A stretch of DNA of 64,000 nt from Prevotella sp. E15-22 (GCF_023204875.1 NZ_CP096247.1:1612001-1676000), one strand, 5' to 3'; positions 26,145 to 35,719 are shown, counted from the stretch's first letter. Numbers and translations are program-made. The notes: a model not told the origin generated them from the sequence alone.

Positions 26145-26763
26145 TCGTTAGGAAACGGTCGATAACCTCTATACCTTTTTGCGTGCAAATGCCACGAAAT
26201 GATATAAATAACATGTTGTTGAAAATGTCCTTCACAGGATACTGATTATATAGGCGTGTACGACGTACATACTGACTTAGTGCATCAAACATAATGATAA
26301 CGATATCAATGTCTACGTCCTTACGGAAGTAACCCTCTTCTACGCCACGAACAATAAACTGTTTCTGCAAGACACGGTCACGTTCATGTTGCTCCTCAAG
26401 ATAAGACATTACTTTGGGAAACTTCTCCAGGTCCGAATAGAACTGAGGGGTGACTTGCTTGAACTGCTCTATCTTAATCTTATAGATGTTCAGAATAATA
26501 TCAATCACGTTGTCATGTTGGCTCATCATCGTCAACATTTCACGCTCATCCTGAGCCTTTGCCTTCTTGATACATTCATAAAGCAGAATCTCCTTGTTTT
26601 CATACAACTCGTATAGCGTACGCTTAGATATATTAAGTCCCTTTGCAATATCATCCATCTTAACCGACTTGATGCCGCGCTGGGCAAAATCTAGCATGGC
26701 TGAATCAAGGATTTTGCTCTTCAATGACAACCTGTAAGTAGATAAAACCTTTATTTCTTGCAT
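26137..26763 (-). CDS. TetR/AcrR-family transcriptional regulator
   Basis: The 208-residue protein has the N-terminal TetR DNA-binding domain: ILDSAMLDFAQRGIKSVKMDDIAKGLNISKRTLYELYENKE over about residues 18-58, followed by a helical ligand-binding domain of typical length. It is the first gene of an operon with the SGNH and MBOAT genes and is transcribed away from the malic enzyme gene. Autoregulation of the operon is the usual arrangement in this family and is the likely role here; the signal is unknown. The promoter box lies 20 bases before the ATG. Confidence 0.87.
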   Translation of the reverse strand: MQEIKVLSTYRLSLKSKILDSAMLDFAQRGIKSVKMDDIAKGLNISKRTLYELYENKEILLYECIKKAKAQDEREMLTMMSQHDNVIDIILNIYKIKIEQFKQVTPQFYSDLEKFPKVMSYLEEQHERDRVLQKQFIVRGVEEGYFRKDVDIDIVIIMFDALSQYVRRTRLYNQYPVKDIFNNMLFISFRGICTQKGIEVIDRFLTNE

Positions 26764-26782
26764 ATCTATTTATTTTATAATG

Positions 26783-26790
26783 CAAAGGTA
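26783..26790 (-). promoter_or_regulatory. -7 box of the TetR-SGNH-MBOAT operon
   Basis: On the minus strand TACCTTTG, 20 bases before the TetR start codon. No clear TTTG is found at the correct distance. The region 26764-26869 thus holds two divergent promoters only about 20 bases apart. Confidence 0.6.
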
Positions 26791-26810
26791 CAAAAAAGAT
26801 AAATAAAGTG

Positions 26811-26841
26811 TTGCTATTTTCACGAGATTTTTGTAATTTTG
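26811..26841 (+). promoter_or_regulatory. Promoter of the malic enzyme gene
   Basis: TTG at 26811-26813, a 20-base spacer and TAATTTTG at 26834-26841, about 29 bases before the ATG at 26870. Confidence 0.7.
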
Positions 26842-26869
26842 CGCTGCATTTTTAACATGATTCATTAAT

Positions 26870-29173
26870 ATGGCAAAAATTACAAAAGAGGCTGCCTTGG
26901 AGTATCATGAGAGCGGCAGACCTGGAAAAATTGAAGTAAAGCCCACAAAAGCTTACAGGACACAAACAGACCTTTCACTCGCTTATTCGCCCGGAGTGGC
27001 TTATCCCTGCTTGGAAATTCAGGAGAAGCCAGACGACGCATATAAATATACGGATAAAGGAAACCTAGTGGCCGTAATCTCGAATGGTACCGCAGTTCTG
27101 GGCCTTGGCGACATCGGTGCTCTAAGTGGCAAACCTGTGATGGAAGGTAAGGGTTTGCTCTTTAAGATTTATGGTGGTATTGATGTGTTCGACATTGAAG
27201 TCAACGAGAAAGACCCAGAGAAATTCTGTGAGGCCGTTGAACGTATCGCTCCCACTTTCGGAGGAATAAACCTTGAGGATATTAAGGCTCCTGAGTGTTT
27301 CTACATCGAGGAACGTCTGAAGCGTACACTTGACATTCCCGTAATGCACGACGACCAACATGGTACAGCCATTATTAGTGCTGCAGGATTAAAGAATGCG
27401 CTTGAAGTTAATGGCAAAGATATCAAGAAAGTACGCATCGTGGTAAACGGTGCAGGTGCAGCTGCTATCTCATGTACGAAACTATATATGGCCATTGGCG
27501 CCCAAAAGGAAAACATTGTCATGCTCGATTCCAAGGGTGTCATATCAACAGAACGCAAAGACCTGAATGAACAAAAGAAGTTCTTTGCCACCAACCGTAC
27601 TGATATTCATACCTTAGCAGAAGCGGTTGTTGGTGCTGATGTCTTTGTAGGACTGTCTAAAGGTAATGTATTAACACAGGACATGGTGCGTTCGATGGCA
27701 AAAGATCCCGTTATCTTTGCGTTGGCAAATCCTGTTCCAGAGATTTCATACGAAGATGCAATGGCCGCTCGTCCCGATGTGTTGATGTCAACAGGACGTA
27801 CGGACTATCCCAACCAGATTAACAATGTAATCGGCTTCCCTTACATCTTCCGCGGCGCGCTCGATGTACATGCAACAGCTATCAACGAAGAAATGAAGCT
27901 GGCGGCCGTTCACGCCATTGCCGATTTGGCAAAGCAGCCTGTTCCCGATGTTGTGAACGACGTTTATAAAGTGAACAATCTGAAGTTTGGTCGCGACTAT
28001 TTCATTCCTAAACCTGTAGATCCACGACTTATCTCTGAAGTGAGTGCGGCTGTGGCAAAAGCTGCTATTGATAGCGGCGTTGCACGTAAGACAATTGATG
28101 ATTGGGAGCAGTACAAAGACTCTTTGTCTGTTCTGCTTGGACAGGAAACAAAACTCACTCAAAAGCTCTATGCTACTGCGGCTGCTCATCCTCAGCGCGT
28201 TGTATTTGCCGAGGCAATTCATCCCACAATGTTGAAGGCTGCAGTTCAGGCCAAGAGCGAAGGTATCTGTCAGCCCATTCTTTTGGGTAACGATGAGGTT
28301 ATCGAGAAGATGGCAAGACAAATGGACCTCAACCTGGATGGCATAGAAATAGTAAACCTGCGTCATCCTAAAGAGCAAGAGCGTCGTGAGCGTTATGCTC
28401 GTATTTTAACAGAGAAGCGCCAACGTGATGGATATACCTTCCAAGAGGCAAACGACAAGATGTTTGAGCGCAATTACTTTGGTATGATGATGGTTGAAAC
28501 CGGTGATGCTGATGCCTTTATCACGGGCCTTTACACCAAGTACTCAAATACTATTAAAGTGGTTAACGAGGTTATTGGAATACGTCCAGAGTACAACCAC
28601 TTTGGCACAATGCATATCATCAACTCGCCAAAGGGCACACTTTATATCGCAGACACTCTCGTAAACGAGAATCCTGATACCGATACACTTGTAGATATCT
28701 CGAAGTTAGCTGCTACAGCCGTACGTTTCTTTAATGAGAAACCTGTCATATCTATGATTTCGCATTCAAACTTCGGTAGCTCAAACAGCGATGGTGCTCA
28801 GAAGGTACGTGATGCCGTAGATAAGATGCAGCAGTTGTATCCCGATTTAGCCATCGATGGCGAAATGCAGATAAATTTTGCATTGAATCGCGAGCTGCGT
28901 GACGAGCAGTATGGATTCAGTCGCCTGAAAGGTAAGGATGTAAACACTTTAGTGTTCCCCAACCTAACATCTGCACGCGCAAGTTATAAGATGCTGCAAA
29001 TGTTGGATGCCGATGTCGAAATTATTGGTCCCATTCAGATGGGTCTGAACAAGCCAATTCACTTTATTGACTTCGGTGCCTCTGTACGCGATGTTGTGAA
29101 TATCGTTGCAGTTGCAACAATTGATGCTTACGTTGACAAAGTAAAAACACGCATTAATAATCGCAGTATTTAA
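26870..29173 (+). CDS. maeB: NADP-dependent malic enzyme with C-terminal phosphotransacetylase-like domain
   Basis: The 767-residue protein joins a malic enzyme (about residues 1-430: SLAYSPGVAYPCLEI, the metal- and substrate-binding MHDDQHGTAI, nucleotide-binding VVNGAGAAAISCT) to a phosphate acetyl/butyryltransferase-like domain (about 430-767: VVFAEAIHPTMLKAA). This is the known MaeB arrangement, in which the second domain is regulatory and binds acetyl-CoA without needing transferase activity. The enzyme turns malate into pyruvate and carbon dioxide and yields NADPH. It has its own promoter, divergent from the TetR gene, and folK follows after 26 bases. Confidence 0.93.
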   Translation: MAKITKEAALEYHESGRPGKIEVKPTKAYRTQTDLSLAYSPGVAYPCLEIQEKPDDAYKYTDKGNLVAVISNGTAVLGLGDIGALSGKPVMEGKGLLFKIYGGIDVFDIEVNEKDPEKFCEAVERIAPTFGGINLEDIKAPECFYIEERLKRTLDIPVMHDDQHGTAIISAAGLKNALEVNGKDIKKVRIVVNGAGAAAISCTKLYMAIGAQKENIVMLDSKGVISTERKDLNEQKKFFATNRTDIHTLAEAVVGADVFVGLSKGNVLTQDMVRSMAKDPVIFALANPVPEISYEDAMAARPDVLMSTGRTDYPNQINNVIGFPYIFRGALDVHATAINEEMKLAAVHAIADLAKQPVPDVVNDVYKVNNLKFGRDYFIPKPVDPRLISEVSAAVAKAAIDSGVARKTIDDWEQYKDSLSVLLGQETKLTQKLYATAAAHPQRVVFAEAIHPTMLKAAVQAKSEGICQPILLGNDEVIEKMARQMDLNLDGIEIVNLRHPKEQERRERYARILTEKRQRDGYTFQEANDKMFERNYFGMMMVETGDADAFITGLYTKYSNTIKVVNEVIGIRPEYNHFGTMHIINSPKGTLYIADTLVNENPDTDTLVDISKLAATAVRFFNEKPVISMISHSNFGSSNSDGAQKVRDAVDKMQQLYPDLAIDGEMQINFALNRELRDEQYGFSRLKGKDVNTLVFPNLTSARASYKMLQMLDADVEIIGPIQMGLNKPIHFIDFGASVRDVVNIVAVATIDAYVDKVKTRINNRSI

Positions 29174-29199
29174 TATTGTATATTAATTAAAGAACTGCT

Positions 29200-29565
29200 A
29201 TGCATAGTTGCATAATCTCGCTGGCCGCAAATTTTGAGGCCGAAAAGAATCTGCCCGAAGCACGCATGTGCCTCGAGCAGATTCTTACTTTTACACATTA
29301 TACAGACGCAGTATGGACAGAACCTATCGGCTGTAAATTGAAAAATCTATATTTGAACCAGTTAGTAAAGGCTTCTACAACCTTATCCTACGAAGATCTT
29401 CGTAGTTGTTTGAAGGATATTGAGCTACAAATGGGTCGTACGCCTGGAGAACGTGAGAAAGGCATTGTGAGATTAGATCTCGACATACTGGCGTTTGATG
29501 ACGAACGTCATCACTTGGCTGACTGGGAACGCCATTATGTCAAGAACTTACTTCCACAACTATAA
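29200..29565 (+). CDS. folK: 2-amino-4-hydroxy-6-hydroxymethyldihydropteridine diphosphokinase (short HPPK)
   Basis: The 121-residue protein carries the HPPK core: EPIGCKLKNLYLNQLVKAS in the pterin-binding part and GRTPGEREKGIVRLDLDILAFDD with the two Asp residues (DLDIL) that bind magnesium. The enzyme pyrophosphorylates hydroxymethyldihydropterin in folate synthesis. It is about 30-40 residues shorter than E. coli FolK, mostly at the N-terminus and after the catalytic motif, where it ends soon; short forms are common in Bacteroidales. It is probably cotranscribed with maeB. Activity of such a compact version is inferred, not shown by the sequence. Confidence 0.8.
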   Translation: MHSCIISLAANFEAEKNLPEARMCLEQILTFTHYTDAVWTEPIGCKLKNLYLNQLVKASTTLSYEDLRSCLKDIELQMGRTPGEREKGIVRLDLDILAFDDERHHLADWERHYVKNLLPQL

Positions 29566-29589
29566 TTTTATACTATTGTAATTAAATGA

Positions 29590-30501
29590 TTATCGCAATT
29601 TAAGTTCGTCACCAACACGTATTTCATAGTCAGGCGATAGTTTATTCATTTTGTACAAAGACTTCAAACGAATACCATATTTCTGAGCAATCGTATACAT
29701 CGATTCTCCTGGACGAACATGGTGAGTACGGCCTTTATATTCTTTTGAAGCTTTACTTTGTTTCTTCTTAAGCCATATAACTTCGCCTTCCTGCAAACGG
29801 TCATTCTTGTCACGCTCATTATAACGGGCCAATTTACGATAAGAAATTCCAATTTCATCTGCAATGGAACGGAATGTATCCCCACGTCGTGCATATAGGA
29901 AATAGTTCTTATTGTAAATGCCAATAGGATGAAGCTGACTTCCACTAACATGCTGGTTCTTTGCATGTTGCATCATGAACTTGTCATAAGAATGAGCATT
30001 GTCGTATTCATAGAGTTTGTAGACCTGAATAATATCTATCAGTCTATCGGCATATTTTGGGTTGGTTGCATAACCTGCCGCTTTTAATCCACGCGCCCAA
30101 CCTTTATAATCAGTTATTTTTAGACTAAAAAGACTACGATAACGTTGTCCAGATACAAGAAAACGTGAATGGTCTTCATAGGAATCAAACGGAGAATTAT
30201 AGGTTCGAAAGCACTCGTTACGGGCATCATCATCTATATACATGGTTCCGCCTGTCCATCCGTGACATTTAATTCCAAAATGATTATTACCTTTGCGTGC
30301 CAGTGTACTCTCGCCTGCCCCACTTTCCAGCAAGCCTTGGGCAAGTGTAATAGATGCAGGAATCTTATGTTTCAGCATCTGTTCTATAGCACAATCCTTA
30401 TACTGGTCTATATAGCGCTGGTATCGGGCATTCCAAACTGACTGGGAAAAGCCATGCAGCACATTGAAACATACAATAAACAATAAAAGAATTCTTTTCA
30501 T
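29590..30501 (-). CDS. Exported glucosaminidase with LysM domains
   Basis: Start at 30501 gives a signal peptide (ILLLFIVCFNVLHGFSQ); an ATG nine codons upstream is possible but lies over the end of the preceding gene. The 303 residues hold a FlgJ-type N-acetylglucosaminidase domain (about 30-170: ITLAQGLLESGAGES with the catalytic Glu, GNNHFGIKCH, YATNPKYADRLI), a linker, and two LysM peptidoglycan-binding modules (about 195-245, starting FLYARRGDTFRSIADEIG, and 255-303, HHVRPGESMYTIAQKYG). It should cut the glycan strands of peptidoglycan in the periplasm, for growth or turnover. It is the last gene of a long minus-strand run. Confidence 0.88.
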   Translation of the reverse strand: MKRILLLFIVCFNVLHGFSQSVWNARYQRYIDQYKDCAIEQMLKHKIPASITLAQGLLESGAGESTLARKGNNHFGIKCHGWTGGTMYIDDDARNECFRTYNSPFDSYEDHSRFLVSGQRYRSLFSLKITDYKGWARGLKAAGYATNPKYADRLIDIIQVYKLYEYDNAHSYDKFMMQHAKNQHVSGSQLHPIGIYNKNYFLYARRGDTFRSIADEIGISYRKLARYNERDKNDRLQEGEVIWLKKKQSKASKEYKGRTHHVRPGESMYTIAQKYGIRLKSLYKMNKLSPDYEIRVGDELKLR

Positions 30502-30514
30502 CAGTAATTTTGGT

Positions 30515-31105
30515 TCAGAAAAAAACATAGTATAAAGACTCGTATAAATGAAAGGAAAGAATATATAGTAGAATTAATGATGATGCTTTCTCAATACCCC
30601 AAGTAATCGACGAAATAATATCAACCAGTGAAGTAAAGGTTCGGCATGCTAATCCATAAATGGACGACGTTATAATGGTAAGCAATGATAACAATGGAAC
30701 CAAAGCCCTGCTAAATGGAGATGGCCATAATTGACCAGTAGATGACAGCAGAACAGCATGCGGAAGAATAACAAGTAGTAATCCTACAAATAGTAGAAAT
30801 ACACATACAACGAAAGAAACACGCAGTGCAAAATAACGACGATAGTTTCGCCCACCTCGTCCGATGATATCGCTGTGCCAAAATACACCAACAGCCATTG
30901 ACACCAGGATTAGCCAAATTAGTTCTGGTCGTAGTATAACTTCAGTATACTGACCAAAGAACCAACGAAGTCCTTCGCTTGAGAGCAAAGAACGTACTCC
31001 TTCTGTTTGAGTGGCGACAAGAGACCATGATAAAAGCATGAGCAATAGTTCCGCACACACAAGTACTATGGCAATATATGCTACTGATGTATTTCTTTTA
31101 GGCAT
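30515..31105 (-). CDS. Multi-pass membrane protein with an AbgT-transporter-like motif
   Basis: The 196-residue protein has four to five hydrophobic segments (about residues 8-30, 58-76, 90-115, 130-152 and 168-190). The stretch SLLSSEGLRWFF followed by a helix resembles the segment before the second transmembrane part of AbgT (p-aminobenzoyl-glutamate) transporters, but the protein is less than half the length of a transporter. It may be a shortened or separate membrane protein that kept this motif. It follows the response regulator gene after two bases, so the two are cotranscribed. Function is unknown. Confidence 0.6.
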   Translation of the reverse strand: MPKRNTSVAYIAIVLVCAELLLMLLSWSLVATQTEGVRSLLSSEGLRWFFGQYTEVILRPELIWLILVSMAVGVFWHSDIIGRGGRNYRRYFALRVSFVVCVFLLFVGLLLVILPHAVLLSSTGQLWPSPFSRALVPLLSLLTIITSSIYGLACRTFTSLVDIISSITWGIEKASSLILLYILSFHLYESLYYVFF

Positions 31106-31107
31106 AT

Positions 31108-31824
31108 TTACTCCTCGTCTGGTTCAAGGTTGTCTAAATCTAATATATGGAGTTCCATAGCGCGAACAACCAATCTAGTTGCATTAACGCTCTTTCCATC
31201 AGGGAATAGTTTTTGAATGAGTTCATTCTGACGTTTCTCAAGACTCTTGACGCCAAAGGGCATGCCATGCAATTGTGTAATCTGCTCTTTGGTATAACCT
31301 AAAGCCAAATGCCGCAAGAAGCGTTCATCATATTCATCTATCTCATAATTAATCAAAGCTTCCTGTTTTGCCAATTCAGAACCAACACTTTTCTTAAAAC
31401 GGTCAACAATTTTTTTAAGAATTGGCTCATTAAACACCAGTTGTTTACCGTTCATCACAGCCAACACATCATTTCGAGTAAGTAATTCTCCTGTTTTAAG
31501 AATAATGCCATCTGCACCAGCGTCGAGTACATCTACCCATAATTTCTCATTGAGAATCTCGCCGGTGAAAATAAGTATGCGTACATCAGGGTGCATCTCT
31601 TTAGTTTGTCGACACAACTCTACTCCAACAGTTGTAGAGCCTCCCAAGCCAAGGTCAAGCAACACTAAATCAGGCAATTGTTGTTTTATTAAACGCCAAT
31701 AGGCTGTCTCAGAATCAGCTGTACCTATAACCTCTGCTTCGGGTATGTCAGTTCTAATAATACCTAAAGTTCCTTTAAGTTCCAAAGGAACATCTTCAAC
31801 AATGATTACTTTAAAGTTTTGCAT
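31108..31824 (-). CDS. Response regulator with atypical output domain
   Basis: The 238-residue protein has a receiver domain (acidic pocket VEDVPLE at 9-15, phosphoacceptor Asp57 in VLLDLGLGG, LIFTGE, and Lys in ILKTGEL). The C-terminal part (about 150-238) contains FLRHLALGYTKEQITQLHGMPFGVKSLEKRQ, a LuxR-like helix-turn-helix in sequence pattern, followed by RAMELHIL. It overlaps the end of the sensor kinase gene by 19 bases, so it is certainly the partner of that kinase. Such pairs are typical of Bacteroidales. Target genes are unknown. Confidence 0.82.
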   Translation of the reverse strand: MQNFKVIIVEDVPLELKGTLGIIRTDIPEAEVIGTADSETAYWRLIKQQLPDLVLLDLGLGGSTTVGVELCRQTKEMHPDVRILIFTGEILNEKLWVDVLDAGADGIILKTGELLTRNDVLAVMNGKQLVFNEPILKKIVDRFKKSVGSELAKQEALINYEIDEYDERFLRHLALGYTKEQITQLHGMPFGVKSLEKRQNELIQKLFPDGKSVNATRLVVRAMELHILDLDNLEPDEE

Positions 31825-34800
31825 ATTCTAGGTAGTATAATGTTGATATTTACAATATTGTTCTTATCACGTTCTGCATAAATGCCACAAGCATGACGAT
31901 TTGTTGCTTCACCATGTTGGCGAACAATTTCACGACAAATCAAGAATGGAATGTTCTTCTGATGAACAGGCATAAAGAGTTGTTGTAGCTGAACATCAGA
32001 TGCGTTGAAATTCATCATAAGCACCCGCACCATGACATAGTTCTTATCACGAATAGCCCATTCCATTTCCAGCTTCTTTTCGCCAGATTGTCGACGTAAG
32101 ATATCAAATAGATAATCAAGATAAACAGCATCCCCCAAGACTTCATGTTCTAAGGCTTGAAGATGCATTTTTCTGTCATCCAACTGTCTTATGGCCTGTT
32201 CACTAAGAATGCCATAAAGTTCACGATAATACTCAACAACCTCAGGAAGAGCATCATGATCTCCTACTGTAGCTAATTGAAAGATACGACTCGGATAGTA
32301 CATCGTTTCATGCTTTAGCGTAGAAAGAGTATTATCAAGTACCGCATTGATGATATGATAGTTACCCTCTTCCATCTTCAGACGTTGCAATTCATCAGCC
32401 ATGAAATCTAATTCTATTTGCTGCTGCTGTAGAACTTTTACTCTCTTATTATGCAAAAGGAAAAACTGCCAAACTACCACAATAATAATAGCGATAAATA
32501 GAAGGATTAATAAAATAATGGCAACCTCTTTATTCGATTGTGATTGTTGCATCTTACGACAGTAGGAATCTAGCGTCGAGTCGGCTGATAATTCCTTAAA
32601 CAACTGGGTATATATACGATTGTTGTATTGATAAAACTGCCATTGATGAAGTGCAAGAGCAGCGACAGCACTTTCATTGCGGATATCAAGTAGGATGTCA
32701 AAATTTATATCAATACTATCATGAAACCAATTGATTTCTGGAGGCGTGTTTGATAAATCACCAATCCGCATCAACGTATCATTTGAATAAGGACGTATAC
32801 TTTTAAAATGCTTATTTAAACATATTCTGCAAGAATCAGCATAATCCAATGTGCGCTGGAAGTCTCCTTCTATATTAGAGAAATAGGCAGAGTCGGCAAA
32901 AGAACTAGCTTTCTCAAGTGTCGTTTGAGCGCTTAACGACACAAAGATAAAAGCAAATGCTATTACACTTAATGCACGCTTTGGTAAACGGAAAAAGAAT
33001 CGGCTACCTTTACCCAATTCGCTTTCTACTGATAACTGGCAGACAGAGAACAGTTGACTAATTTTCCTATACTTATTGATAATGCCCATGCAATTTAGTA
33101 GACCAAATCCATGCGAAGTCGATGAACCATCTATGATTGCCTTGCAATCAAACACATGTTCTACTTGTTCGTCAGACATTCCAATACCATTATCAACAAC
33201 TGATATTTCCACATAGGAATCAGTTGATAAAGTTTCTATGCTCACTGTACCACCTTTTGCAGTAAACTTGCGAGCATTATCGGCCAATGTATTCAACATG
33301 AATAATGTTAACACCTTGTCGGCCTTAACATATACATCGGTAGGTTCTATTCTCAATTCAATTCCCTTTAAGCTAAAACTTCGTCTGTTCTTTTGGATTA
33401 TATCAAAAAGTTCCTGTAAAGGAAATGATTCAATATGCAGACTTAGTTCTCCTTTTCGCAATTGAATCCAATGAGTGAGGATTTCATTCTGTGAGTTAAT
33501 GTGATTTGTAAGTTCACAGATATAGTTTATTCTGTTATCTTTGTCGGCTCCACTACACTTATCAAGCATCTTAATTTCATGAATCATACGATCGATAAGC
33601 GGTGTAATAGCATTAACAAGAGATAGTTTTGCACGTTGTTCAACATTCAACCGTTTCTCTTGTATCAGATGTAAACGAGTAAGATTCATCTGCTCTTCAA
33701 GTTCATCACGACGTTCTTCAAGTTCAGGATTGCTCTTGTTTCTTAGGGATTTTTTTCTATGATAATAGAAAGAGATAATGATAATTACAAACAGTATCAG
33801 CGCAATGACAACAGCAACAAGTAAGCGATTTAATTGTGTAATCGTTTGCTCTAACTGAGCAGCACGAGCTTCCAAGCGCTGGTCTTGACGTGTACGTTCT
33901 TGTAAGTCTAAATATATATTTCTGTTGTAATCACTCTCGTTCTTTTGATCAATAGCGGAATACACAACACTTAATTGCTCTCGAATGCTAGCAACCAAAT
34001 CTGGTGCTTGAAAGATGAGAGTATCACTCAAAGCCAATTCTAGATTTTGTAACGCACCATCGTAGTCTGTCTTGGAAAGACAACATGTTGCTAATGTTCG
34101 ATAAGCACCTGCAGTCTGATAAGTATCGCCATACGACTCAAATAGTGAGAGAGCATTTTCAGCAAGCCATAAAGGTAATTCCTCAGATGACACATTCTGA
34201 GGATTTATAAATTTCATAGCAGGTTGATTATCAGACATAAGTTGCATTCGATAATCAAAAACGGTGAGATGCTCGGCCAAAGCTTCAAGTGAGTTAGCCA
34301 AGAAGTATGGACAATTATATTGCTTGGCTAACAGATAGCATCGCATCAAATAATCAAATTCCTTCTGATTAATCTCGGTTTGTGTTCCCTGAGTGATGAT
34401 GCCTCCAGCACCGACATTGTAAAGATAGTTAAGCCATTGTGCTGTATCATTCTCAACTTCAGGTGATATAGACTCTATGGCCTCAATAGACTGACGCTCC
34501 AGTCCCACATAGTAATAATAGGTAGAAGTGACAATAGCAAGTTCGCTCTCAGCATAAATCAAGCGGTGTTTTTGTCGTTCCGACAGTAGATGACGCTCCT
34601 CGTTTATTCTACGCAAAGACTGCTGTGCATGTTCCCTACATTCATAAAACTCACGATTCTGCGACTGACGCTGGCAAAGTCTCATTTGTTGAATATAGGC
34701 AATGAGCAGTTCCAAATGATTATCTGTTATATCAAGAATACTGTCAAGACGACTGTAAGCATCTACATACTGCATCTTGACAATATCAACGAATGCAAGA

Positions 34801-35015
34801 TTATTAAGTGCTTCAGCCTCTCCGTCCTTATAATTGTATTTTTCAGCTAAGTAATAGGCCTTGCGAGCATAGTAAGATGTAGAATCAAGGTTACGGTAAT
34901 GAAAACCGTACGAGAAATCATTTAGTTGATCAATCTCAGTACTTTTTTTGTCTGTGCAAGAGAAGCACAAATTCAAAAGGAGGATAAGAAATGAAGATAC
35001 AAAACAGTTTTTCAT
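31806..35015 (-). CDS. Two-module TPR sensor histidine kinase-like protein
   Basis: The 1069-residue protein starts with a lipoprotein-like signal (CFSC, Cys20), then a TPR-like helical sensor (about 40-395), a transmembrane helix (398-418), a coiled coil and a dimerisation part with MIHEIKML (His479), and an ATPase domain (N box LADNARKF 577-584, DNGIGM 608-613, GFGLLN 636-641). A second hydrophobic segment with a signal-peptide look (681-696) follows, then a second extracytoplasmic region (697-830), another helix (831-855) and a cytoplasmic end that has no recognisable ATPase motif. This resembles the DUF5112/DUF5113 proteins of Bacteroidales. The protein looks like two sensors joined. It feeds the response regulator gene overlapping its 3' end. 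Confidence 0.75.
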   Translation of the reverse strand: MKNCFVSSFLILLLNLCFSCTDKKSTEIDQLNDFSYGFHYRNLDSTSYYARKAYYLAEKYNYKDGEAEALNNLAFVDIVKMQYVDAYSRLDSILDITDNHLELLIAYIQQMRLCQRQSQNREFYECREHAQQSLRRINEERHLLSERQKHRLIYAESELAIVTSTYYYYVGLERQSIEAIESISPEVENDTAQWLNYLYNVGAGGIITQGTQTEINQKEFDYLMRCYLLAKQYNCPYFLANSLEALAEHLTVFDYRMQLMSDNQPAMKFINPQNVSSEELPLWLAENALSLFESYGDTYQTAGAYRTLATCCLSKTDYDGALQNLELALSDTLIFQAPDLVASIREQLSVVYSAIDQKNESDYNRNIYLDLQERTRQDQRLEARAAQLEQTITQLNRLLVAVVIALILFVIIIISFYYHRKKSLRNKSNPELEERRDELEEQMNLTRLHLIQEKRLNVEQRAKLSLVNAITPLIDRMIHEIKMLDKCSGADKDNRINYICELTNHINSQNEILTHWIQLRKGELSLHIESFPLQELFDIIQKNRRSFSLKGIELRIEPTDVYVKADKVLTLFMLNTLADNARKFTAKGGTVSIETLSTDSYVEISVVDNGIGMSDEQVEHVFDCKAIIDGSSTSHGFGLLNCMGIINKYRKISQLFSVCQLSVESELGKGSRFFFRLPKRALSVIAFAFIFVSLSAQTTLEKASSFADSAYFSNIEGDFQRTLDYADSCRICLNKHFKSIRPYSNDTLMRIGDLSNTPPEINWFHDSIDINFDILLDIRNESAVAALALHQWQFYQYNNRIYTQLFKELSADSTLDSYCRKMQQSQSNKEVAIILLILLFIAIIIVVVWQFFLLHNKRVKVLQQQQIELDFMADELQRLKMEEGNYHIINAVLDNTLSTLKHETMYYPSRIFQLATVGDHDALPEVVEYYRELYGILSEQAIRQLDDRKMHLQALEHEVLGDAVYLDYLFDILRRQSGEKKLEMEWAIRDKNYVMVRVLMMNFNASDVQLQQLFMPVHQKNIPFLICREIVRQHGEATNRHACGIYAERDKNNIVNINIILPRICKTLK

Positions 35016-35050
35016 CCCTTAACCTCCTATTCAAATAAGATAATAAAATG

Positions 35051-35719
35051 TTATGCGCGAGCCTTGGCTACGTATCCAAGAGCCTCACGACATTTATCAG
35101 TAACATATTGCCAGTCGCAAGCCTTCACCTTTTCTGAAGGGAAAAGCTTAGATCCCATGCCAACACAGAACACACCAGCCTTGAACCATTTGGTCAGGTT
35201 CTCCTCGTCAGGAGATACACCTCCAGTAACCATGATCTTTGACCAAGGCATCGGAGCCTTAAGACCCTTAATAAAATTAGGCCCAACCACATCGCCAGGG
35301 AATACCTTAGTCAGGTCGCATCCCAGTTCCTGAGCCTTACCAATCTCTGATACAGTCATGCAACCAGGACAATAAGGAATCAGACGACGGTTGCAAACAG
35401 GAGCTATCTCTGGGTTAAACAGAGGACCAACAACAAAGTTTGCTCCTAATTGGATGTACATAGCAGCAGTAGGAGCATCTACAATAGAACCGATACCCAA
35501 TGCCAATTCTGGACATTCTTTATCTGCCCACTTTACCAACTCGCCAAAGACCTCTTGAGCGAAATCACCACGATTGGTAAACTCAAACGCACGAACGCCC
35601 CCTTCATAGCAAGCTTTCACAACATTCTTACAAGTTTCCAAATCTTTATGATAGAAAACAGGAACCATACCTGTATCACCGATTTTCTTTAGCACGGTGA
35701 TTTTATCAAACTTTGCCAT
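35051..35719 (-). CDS. kdgA: 2-dehydro-3-deoxy-6-phosphogluconate aldolase (KDPG aldolase)
   Basis: The 222-residue protein belongs to the KDPG/KHG aldolase family: PVFYHKDLE near the N-terminus, EFTNRGD with the conserved Glu (about 46-52), [16 protein letters not shown] and the Schiff-base lysine region LTKVFPGD, then [12 protein letters not shown] for phosphate binding. It splits KDPG into pyruvate and glyceraldehyde-3-phosphate, the last step of Entner-Doudoroff and hexuronate breakdown. The KDG kinase gene lies directly upstream on the same strand, which supports KDPG rather than another keto acid as substrate. Length is typical. Confidence 0.9.
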   Translation of the reverse strand: MAKFDKITVLKKIGDTGMVPVFYHKDLETCKNVVKACYEGGVRAFEFTNRGDFAQEVFGELVKWADKECPELALGIGSIVDAPTAAMYIQLGANFVVGPLFNPEIAPVCNRRLIPYCPGCMTVSEIGKAQELGCDLTKVFPGDVVGPNFIKGLKAPMPWSKIMVTGGVSPDEENLTKWFKAGVFCVGMGSKLFPSEKVKACDWQYVTDKCREALGYVAKARA

